Shown here: positions 12,906 through 18,401 of the stretch, one piece after another
Layout of the letters: each line of letters begins with the position of its first letter
Position numbering within the stretch: the first letter of the stretch is position 1
Assembly (NCBI GenBank): GCA_934155165.1
Contig: CAKPGS010000026.1
Span: 1-18,401, forward strand
Length of the DNA: 18,401 nt
Reading direction: 5' to 3'
DNA from: an uncultured Clostridia bacterium
GTDB lineage: Bacteria; Bacillota; Clostridia; TANB77; CAG-508
Program-made: the position numbers and the translations under genes
Notes under the pieces: model-generated
What the model saw: the letters and a program-made list of their open reading frames with translations, nothing else
What the model was told of the DNA's origin: nothing
The model's database searches: none

Positions 12906-13689
12906 TTTTATTAGTTGATATTTTGTTAGAAATTTTTATTTGTCCTTTTTTATTTATTTGCAAAATAATTTCACCCATTTTGTCTGTTCTATATATTTTT
13001 GTTCCTGCTTTTTCTAGTGTTTCTATTGTTATATTTGATGGATGTCCAAAGGTATTGTTTTCTCCTACTCCAATTAATGCTATTTTAGGCTTAACTTTTT
13101 CTATAAATTTTTCTGTTGATGATGTTTTAGAACCATGGTGTGCTACTTTTATAATTGTGCTTTTTAACTCATCTTCTTTAACATATGAAATTATTTTTTC
13201 TTCAGCAATTTTTTCTATATCTCCAGTAAATAATGCACTTGTATTTTTATAATTCATTTTAAAAACTAGAGAATTATTATTTAATTTATTTTCATTCACA
13301 ATGTTATTACTATCTGGCCATATTACATTAAAATACATATCTTTTTCGATGTTTACCTTGTTGCCTTTTTCAACACTTATAACTCGTATATTTTTTTGCT
13401 TTACAATTTTTATAAATTTTTTATAATTTTCGCAGGTTTCAAATTGTTTTCCTATTATTACATTTTCCACTTTTATTTTTTGCATTACATATAACACACC
13501 CTCACAGTGGTCAGAGTCAAAATGAGATATTATTGCATAGTCTAATTTACTTACTTTTCTATTTAATAAATATGGCAACAGTGTTTTTTCTCCAATATTA
13601 GAACTACCTCTTTCACTACCTCCTCCATCTATTAGAATTTTTTTATTTTTAGGTGTAACAATTAAACACGAATCACCGCTGACCAACAT
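12898..13689 (-). CDS. comEC: ComEC, C-terminal metallo-beta-lactamase part (separated by a frameshift)
   Basis: 263 residues matching the ComEC C-terminal metallo-beta-lactamase-like domain: GDSCLIVTP and KILIDGGGS, the metal motif HFDSDH (56-61), FTGDIEK (154-160), KVAHHGSKTSS (181-191) and NTFGHPS (212-218). In ComEC this domain is thought to degrade one strand of incoming DNA or handle it at the channel. The ATG at 13689 overlaps the end of the upstream frame by 17 bases but has no ribosome site and lacks the first strand (YFIDVGQ), which is encoded in the other frame. It is therefore best read as the C-terminal half of an interrupted comEC, although translation by re-initiation after the upstream TGA is possible. 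Confidence 0.85.
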   Translation of the reverse strand: MLVSGDSCLIVTPKNKKILIDGGGSERGSSNIGEKTLLPYLLNRKVSKLDYAIISHFDSDHCEGVLYVMQKIKVENVIIGKQFETCENYKKFIKIVKQKNIRVISVEKGNKVNIEKDMYFNVIWPDSNNIVNENKLNNNSLVFKMNYKNTSALFTGDIEKIAEEKIISYVKEDELKSTIIKVAHHGSKTSSTEKFIEKVKPKIALIGVGENNTFGHPSNITIETLEKAGTKIYRTDKMGEIILQINKKGQIKISNKISTNKSN

Positions 13690-15277
13690 CTATAAAATAT
13701 ATTTTTAAATCTTTTGGAATTATTTTTATAACAGAAATAATTAAAACTAGAATTAAACATATTGAAATAATTTTTGATTTTAAATTTTTAATAATATTTA
13801 TTATTCTCCTTTTTCGTAATTTACTTAAACTTTTAAACCTAATAAAATAGACTAATATTAAATAATAAATTATAAAAAATAATATACTTGGAATAATTAT
13901 ATATTTCTGTGAAAATGGAATTTGTGAGCTAAATTTCGAAATAAAAATTAATAATTTTAGCATTGGATTTAGAATAAATTTTATGCAGTTAGATAATACA
14001 TTTGAAAACAAAGATATAAAACAAAACAAAATTCCTAAAAATATAATAATACCTAACAATGGTGAAACTAATAAATTAGAAATAAAAAATGTAAAACTTA
14101 TTGTTCCAAAGTTCTTAAGCATAATTGGAAAAATAATTATTTGCGCCGATACAGAAACAAATATTGCACTTTTTATATAATCTATTATTTTATTTTCATT
14201 TCTTTTATATAAAAATTCTAAAAATAAAATAATACCTAAAGTGCCTCCAAAAGAAAGCTGCAAAGATAAACTATTTATATTAAAAGGATTTAAAAGCAGA
14301 ATTATTAACATAGAAAAACATACAGAATTTATTGTATCAAATTGCCTATATAGTAAACTTGCTATAATTATTAAACAACTACTTATAACAGCCCTTATTA
14401 CAGAAATCTGCATACCCGTTAATACCATAAAAAATAATAAAAATATTACTGAAATAATTTTTCCTTTTCTATTTGCTATTTTTGTTTTACTAACAATAAA
14501 AGATATTAATACTATAACATAATTAACATGTGCACCAGAAATTGCGAGTATATGTGATAAACTACTTTTCTTAAAACTTTGGGTAATATCTTCCTCTATA
14601 AATTGTTTTTCTCCTAACACCATTCCTATTAAAACACTCGCAGTTTCTTTAAAAAAATGTTTATTTATATTTTCTTGTAATTTTTCATTTAATGCATTGC
14701 AATAATAATAAATGTAATTTATATTTTTGCTTTTTATTATTTTAACCTTTTTTTCAGCAGTAACTAAGCCATAAACTTTTATTGTTTTCAAATATTCTTT
14801 ATAATTAAATCCTTTGTAGTTCCTTTGAATACTTGGCTTTTCATATACAATATTTGTTTTTATTAAATCTCCATAATTTAAATTAATATTCTTTTTTGTA
14901 TATAAAAGCAAATATGTATTTTTAAATTTTTTATTATTATTTATTTTATTTACTTTTACCTTATAAACATTTTTATATTCTTTTTCTATTTTTCTACTTA
15001 CTATAGTTGCTTCAAGCTCTCCTTCATTTATATTTGAATAGAGATTATCATATTTGTAATTTAAAATTAATGTTATTGTATTGGAAATTATTGTAGAAAT
15101 AATAAATATTAATATAATTGATTTTTTCAAGTAAAATCTAATATATAATTTTTTTATTTTTAGAATTAAAATTGTTAATGGATATAAAAAAATAATTGGA
15201 AGCATTATTAAATGTAAATTTGCTCCCAATATTCCTATTATATACCCAATTGTTATTACTAAAATTGGTCTTTTCAT
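13673..15277 (-). CDS. comEC: ComEC, N-terminal and channel part (ends at a frameshift)
   Basis: 534 residues matching the N-terminal soluble (OB-like, DUF4131) and membrane competence domains of the DNA-uptake channel ComEC. Three helices at the N-terminus are followed by a soluble domain (about 85-180), then the multi-helix competence domain with the signature LSHILAISGAHV (240-251) and ISVIRAVISS. The frame ends in IYFIDVGQR-stop. In intact ComEC this point reads DVGQGDS and continues into the metallo-beta-lactamase domain; skipping one C in CAGCGGTGA restores that exactly. GGAG lies 8 bases before the ATG. It is probably cotranscribed with the NlpC/P60 gene, 45 bases upstream. The break may be a real mutation, a sequencing or assembly error, or a tolerated split. 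Confidence 0.88.
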   Translation of the reverse strand: MKRPILVITIGYIIGILGANLHLIMLPIIFLYPLTILILKIKKLYIRFYLKKSIILIFIISTIISNTITLILNYKYDNLYSNINEGELEATIVSRKIEKEYKNVYKVKVNKINNNKKFKNTYLLLYTKKNINLNYGDLIKTNIVYEKPSIQRNYKGFNYKEYLKTIKVYGLVTAEKKVKIIKSKNINYIYYYCNALNEKLQENINKHFFKETASVLIGMVLGEKQFIEEDITQSFKKSSLSHILAISGAHVNYVIVLISFIVSKTKIANRKGKIISVIFLLFFMVLTGMQISVIRAVISSCLIIIASLLYRQFDTINSVCFSMLIILLLNPFNINSLSLQLSFGGTLGIILFLEFLYKRNENKIIDYIKSAIFVSVSAQIIIFPIMLKNFGTISFTFFISNLLVSPLLGIIIFLGILFCFISLFSNVLSNCIKFILNPMLKLLIFISKFSSQIPFSQKYIIIPSILFFIIYYLILVYFIRFKSLSKLRKRRIINIIKNLKSKIISICLILVLIISVIKIIPKDLKIYFIDVGQR

Positions 15278-15322
15278 TTATTTACTCCATTTTACTACTA
15301 TAACTATTATGCTAAATATTAA

Positions 15323-16690
15323 TCAAAAAACTCTTCTAGATGTAACATATCTAGTTTGATAATAGCTTGTAGACATTGATGTTATTTTTACTCCGTCACT
15401 TGGATTTGATGCATGTATAAAATTATTTCCCCCAATATAAATTCCTACATGACCTATTGAATTTCCTGTTGCTCCTTTAAATAAAACTAAATCTCCTGCT
15501 TGTAAATTAGCTCTATCTACTGCTGTTCCTACACTTGCTTGTGCTCTTGCTGAATGTGCAAGATTTACTCCATATTTTCCATAAACATACATTGTAAAGC
15601 CTGAACAGTCAAATCCTGAAGGAGAAGCACCTCCTAAAATATATCTTGTTCCAAGAAATGAACTTGCATATGAAACTGCATTTCCAGCATTTGAAGATTG
15701 ACTTCTATCTACTTCTTCCCCTCTGTTTGTTACATTGTTTTTAGTTGAAGTTGTGTTTTTATCTTTGGTAGTATTATTTGTTGATTCTTTTACTTTATCT
15801 GAAGATAATAATTCACTTAAAATATATCCTGTTTTTCCATCTACTTCTACTTTTGACCATGTTCCCTCTGTACCAACAACTGTTACTGCTGTATTTTTAG
15901 ATATACTTTTTACTGTACTGCTATCTTTACTCGCTTTTTCTCTTAAATTTGCTTTTTCAACATTAACATATTTTGTTGTTTTTGTTTCTGTTTTTTCTTC
16001 TGTTTCAGTAGTTATATCCTCTGCAACTGTTTCTTCTGTTTTATTTTCACTTTCTTTTTGTGTTTGTTTTAAAGTATCTAATTTTTCTTTTCTAACCCAA
16101 CCTTGTGCATCTTCAGAATTTACAAAATACCATCCATTTGCATAGTCTAAAACTGTTACAGATGTATTTGCTTTTAGGCTTTTTATTTCTGTAGAATTTA
16201 TTAATGGTACTAACTTTAAACTTGCATCTTCAACAACTAAAATTTGAGTATTATTTTCTATTATTTTTTCATCAGCTGTATTTGTTTCTGCTATTGTTGT
16301 TGATACTTCAACTGATGTTTGTGTATTTCCTGCTGTATTATTATTTTCTGTTTCATTATTAACTGTTGTATTACTTACTGTATTGTTTTGGGCTGTAGTA
16401 TTATTTGTGTATTGTTCACTTTTTTTATCTTTATTATCCACATATTGTGCATATATGTAACCAGTATTGTCTTTATATTTTACCTTATACCAATCTCCAG
16501 ATTTCTCTAATATTTCTACTTTTTCATCTTGAGAAACTAATGCAACAATATTTGATGTTGTATTTGCCTCTGCTCTCATTCTTGCAGTTTCTGTATTAAC
16601 TACACCCGTAGATGTTGCAAAGCTTTTAATTCCTAAAAATGTAAGACCTGCAACTAAACCCAAAGATATAAGTATTCTATTTTTATACAT
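15323..16690 (-). CDS. Secreted SH3b / NlpC-P60 cell-wall peptidase
   Basis: A 455-residue exported peptidoglycan hydrolase. It has a signal peptide (about 1-25, ending SFA), a bacterial SH3 domain (about 30-85), an Asn/Thr-rich linker, a second diverged SH3-like repeat (about 148-205), an acidic Thr/Glu-rich linker, a third SH3 repeat (about 238-297), another linker, and an NlpC/P60 domain (about 334-455). The catalytic residues are C362 (FDCSGF), H414 (GHVGIY) and H426 (FIHAS). Such enzymes cut the D-Glu/diamino-acid bond in stem peptides, with SH3 domains binding the wall. An AAGGAG site precedes the ATG, and a consensus promoter lies about 40-70 bases upstream. comEC follows on the same strand. 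Confidence 0.92.
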   Translation of the reverse strand: MYKNRILISLGLVAGLTFLGIKSFATSTGVVNTETARMRAEANTTSNIVALVSQDEKVEILEKSGDWYKVKYKDNTGYIYAQYVDNKDKKSEQYTNNTTAQNNTVSNTTVNNETENNNTAGNTQTSVEVSTTIAETNTADEKIIENNTQILVVEDASLKLVPLINSTEIKSLKANTSVTVLDYANGWYFVNSEDAQGWVRKEKLDTLKQTQKESENKTEETVAEDITTETEEKTETKTTKYVNVEKANLREKASKDSSTVKSISKNTAVTVVGTEGTWSKVEVDGKTGYILSELLSSDKVKESTNNTTKDKNTTSTKNNVTNRGEEVDRSQSSNAGNAVSYASSFLGTRYILGGASPSGFDCSGFTMYVYGKYGVNLAHSARAQASVGTAVDRANLQAGDLVLFKGATGNSIGHVGIYIGGNNFIHASNPSDGVKITSMSTSYYQTRYVTSRRVF

Positions 16691-16729
16691 CCTTTTTTCT
16701 CCTTTTTCCGTAAGAAATTTACTTGCACT

Positions 16730-16758
16730 AGTATATAATTATTCGCAAAAAATGTCAA
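16730..16758 (-). promoter_or_regulatory. Consensus promoter of the NlpC/P60 gene
   Basis: Minus strand TTGACA (16753-16758), 17-base spacer, TATACT (16730-16735). The -35 hexamer is part of the descending arm of the mtaD terminator. Confidence 0.85.
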
Positions 16759-16783
16759 ATAATTTTTTCATTTGACATTTTTT
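16747..16783 (-). terminator. Terminator of mtaD
   Basis: A perfect 14-bp inverted repeat (AAAAAATGTCAAAT at 16747-16760 with ATTTGACATTTTTT at 16770-16783) around a 9-base loop. It overlaps the last codons of mtaD and has T-runs on both strands. Confidence 0.8.
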
Positions 16784-18048
16784 ATTCTTTCTATTATTTT
16801 CTCACATTTTTGTATTATTTCTTTCTTATTTACATTATTTATTTTTCTATTCTCCATTAAAACTTTTCCATTTACTATTGTAGTATCTACATTACTTCCT
16901 TTTACATTATACACAATTTCTGCAAATATATTATTTATAGGATTTGTTATTGTTTCTTCCATATTTATTATTATTAAATCTGCAAGTTTTCCTTCTTCTA
17001 TTTCTCCTGTTTCATTTAATTTTAAGGCTTTTGCTCCATTTATAGTTGCCATTTTTAAAACTTCATATGCTGGCAAATCTTCAGGATTTTCATTTATTCC
17101 CTTTTGTAATAATGCTGTAAATTTCATTGTTTCAAACATATCCAAATTGCTTCCACTGCCTTGTCCATCTGTTCCAAGAGATACACATAAGCCCTCTCCA
17201 ACCATTTTTGTTATAGGTGCAATTCCGCATCCTAATTTCAAATTACTTACAGGACAATGAGAAATATATGTATTTGTTTCTTTTAAATTTTCTATATCTT
17301 TATCTGATATTTTTACACTATGTGCTAAAATATTGTGTATATCTTTAAAATCTCTTTTAATCACATCTGATGGTTCTTCTACATTATAATCTCTTTTTAT
17401 ATCTTCTCTTTCTTGTGTATTTTCACAAAAATGCATATGTATAGGCAAATTCTTTTCTTCTGCAAAATCTACACACTTTTTTACATATTCTTCATTAGAT
17501 GTATATAATCCATGAATTCCTGCATTAAAAGTAATTGTTTCATATTTATAATTTTCTAATAAATTGTTTAGTTCTTCTAATCTAATTAAATCTTCTTTAT
17601 TATGCCCCATTAAAGTCCTTGTTGTTTGTAATCTTACTCCACTTTCTAAAGCTGCTTTAATAATATCTTCTGTCATGAAATACATATCATTTATACATGT
17701 ACAACCTGTTTCTATCATTTCTATGCATGAAAGCATTGTAGCATAATAAATATCTTCATTTGTAAGTTTGTCTTCCATTGGCCAAATTTTTTTTGTAAGC
17801 CAATCTTGTGTTTTTAATCCATCAACAGTTTCTCTAAAAATACTCATACTTATGTGAGAATGTGTATTAATTAGTCCTGGCATTACAACTTTTCCACTTG
17901 CATTTATAACTTTTTCACAATCTTCATTAATGTTTTTTTCTATTCTTTTTATTTTATTATCTTCTATTAAAATATCCATATTGGGTTCATACTTTTTTCT
18001 GTTTTCACTCATTGATATTAAATTGCAGTTTTTTATTAAAATTTTCAT
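16768..18048 (-). CDS. mtaD: Amidohydrolase, 5-methylthioadenosine / S-adenosylhomocysteine deaminase family
   Basis: A 426-residue metal-dependent deaminase of the MtaD/SsnA group. PGLINTHSH gives the first metal pair (H63, H65), LPIHMHFCENT and AHSV (H243) supply further histidines, and LGTDGQGSGSNLDMFE gives the catalytic Asp (D294). HCPVSNLKLGCGIAPI is typical of MtaD. These enzymes deaminate 5'-methylthioadenosine, S-adenosylhomocysteine or 5'-deoxyadenosine in nucleoside and methyl-cycle salvage; the true substrate here is not shown. The start is the ATG at 18048 with AGGAG (18056-18060) 7 bases upstream; a longer frame from a TTG at 18099 would overlap the promoter. It is a single gene, divergent from mutL. 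Confidence 0.88.
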   Translation of the reverse strand: MKILIKNCNLISMSENRKKYEPNMDILIEDNKIKRIEKNINEDCEKVINASGKVVMPGLINTHSHISMSIFRETVDGLKTQDWLTKKIWPMEDKLTNEDIYYATMLSCIEMIETGCTCINDMYFMTEDIIKAALESGVRLQTTRTLMGHNKEDLIRLEELNNLLENYKYETITFNAGIHGLYTSNEEYVKKCVDFAEEKNLPIHMHFCENTQEREDIKRDYNVEEPSDVIKRDFKDIHNILAHSVKISDKDIENLKETNTYISHCPVSNLKLGCGIAPITKMVGEGLCVSLGTDGQGSGSNLDMFETMKFTALLQKGINENPEDLPAYEVLKMATINGAKALKLNETGEIEEGKLADLIIINMEETITNPINNIFAEIVYNVKGSNVDTTIVNGKVLMENRKINNVNKKEIIQKCEKIIERIKNVK

Positions 18049-18070
18049 TATATCACTCCTAACTTTAAGT

Positions 18071-18099
18071 ATTTTATCAGTAAAACTTATAATGTTCAA
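18071..18099 (-). promoter_or_regulatory. Promoter of mtaD
   Basis: Minus strand TTGAAC (18094-18099), 17-base spacer, TAAAAT (18071-18076), ending about 22 bases before the start codon at 18048. Confidence 0.65.
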
Positions 18100-18115
18100 G
18101 GATAATTTTTATTAG

Positions 18116-18212
18116 ATATATAAATCCGCTCCATCTTGCAGTGTGAAGGATATTTTCTTTCTGCATGTTTTCGAAAGAAAAATGCTTCACACTCGTGGAG
18201 CTACATATATAT
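18116..18212. repeat. Large segmented hairpin between mtaD and mutL
   Basis: Three nested stems line up: GCTCCA (18128-18133) with TGGAGC (18196-18201), GTGTGAAG (18141-18148) with CTTCACAC (18185-18192), and TTTTCTTTC (18153-18161) with GAAAGAAAA (18173-18181), loop 18162-18172. ATATATA tracts flank both ends. No U-run follows and no gene is visible. It could be a small RNA, a MITE-like element or a DNA cruciform. Confidence 0.55.
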
Positions 18213-18254
18213 AACTGTGTATTTAATTTAAATAATAAAAAAGTTGTAAAAAAC

Positions 18255-18284
18255 TATACAAAAATAAAATTTTAATGATATAAT
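18255..18284 (+). promoter_or_regulatory. Candidate promoter of mutL
   Basis: A perfect TATAAT (18279-18284) with a weak -35 (TATACA, 18255-18260) at 18-base spacing, about 40 bases before the mutL ATG. Confidence 0.5.
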
Positions 18285-18325
18285 TCATTTGAAAAATTCT
18301 AATATATAGTTGAAGGAGAAAAAAT

Positions 18326-18401
18326 ATGGGAAAAATAGTTTTATTAGATGAACTAACAATTAACCAAATTGCTGCAGGAGAGGTTATAGAAAGGCCAGCA
18401 T
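18326..18401 (+). CDS. mutL: DNA mismatch repair protein MutL, N-terminal fragment
   Basis: The first 25 codons of MutL, cut by the window end. MGKIVLLDELTINQIAAGEV followed by IERPA is the highly conserved MutL N-terminus, the start of its GHKL ATPase domain; the Glu in AAGEVIERPA belongs to motif I. MutL links MutS mismatch recognition to strand incision. A GAAGGAG ribosome site (18312-18318) precedes the ATG. Confidence 0.95.
   Translation, partial: MGKIVLLDELTINQIAAGEVIERPA

Noticed and set aside
13673..13689. prfB-type programmed frameshift in comEC
   Set aside because: There is no slippery CUU-UGA, no upstream ribosome-like stimulator at the right spacing, and slippage on CGG would give DVGQRDS rather than the conserved DVGQGDS. 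A plain one-base indel or sequence error is simpler.
18049..18099. N-terminal extension of the amidohydrolase from a TTG
   Set aside because: It would begin inside the predicted -35 box, and the ribosome site fits the ATG at 18048.

Overview
The window comes from the chromosome of a very AT-rich, spore-forming low-GC Gram-positive bacterium of the Clostridia type, probably an uncultured gut lineage. The evidence is the A+T bias of both coding and spacer DNA, strong AGGAGG-type ribosome binding sites, TTGaca-N17-TATAAT promoters, and three sporulation genes (ylbJ, spoIIID, a bofC-like gene). TGA is used as a stop, so the code is standard. No rRNA, tRNA, CRISPR array or insertion-sequence transposase is visible. 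Genus or species cannot be read from the sequence.

Layout. 1-687 (+): the C-terminal part of ylbJ and its terminator. 744-3409 (-): a prepilin-like gene, rnhB and pdp run as a tight operon from one promoter, followed by spoIIID with its own likely promoter. 3609-4838 (+): htrA. 4839-5215: a gene-free stretch with three successive inverted repeats, one with perfect 30-bp arms. 5216-6028 (-): an RsiV-like membrane-anchored protein, divergent from clpE-pgsA (+, 6246-9151), with the two -35 boxes 7 bp apart. 9195-9633: a hairpin-rich repeat region and the long leader of the next gene. 9634-10377 (+): a protein joining a sigma-70 region 4 domain to an RNA polymerase alpha C-terminal domain. 10533-11360 (-): an Rpn-family nuclease. 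11604-12859 (-): a bofC-like gene and a hicAB toxin-antitoxin pair. 12898-15277 (-): comEC, split in two by a one-base frameshift. 15323-16690 (-): a secreted SH3-NlpC/P60 peptidase. 16768-18048 (-): mtaD. From 18326 (+): the start of mutL.

How the genes fit together. Most are chromosomal housekeeping: protein quality control (HtrA, ClpE), phospholipid synthesis (PgsA), nucleoside salvage (Pdp, MtaD), DNA maintenance (RNase HII, MutL), DNA uptake (ComEC), cell wall (NlpC/P60) and sporulation control (YlbJ, SpoIIID, BofC-like). The accessory layer is concentrated in 9.2-12.9 kb: the sigma4/alpha-CTD protein bracketed by two copies of a repeat, the Rpn nuclease, and hicAB.

The most unusual items are the sigma4-alpha-CTD fusion with its repeat-bracketed setting and roughly 130-nt leader, the comEC frameshift lying exactly in the DVGQGDS junction motif, the 30-bp perfect inverted-repeat element after htrA, and an internal ribosome binding site plus ATG in the rpn gene that could make a short C-terminal protein.
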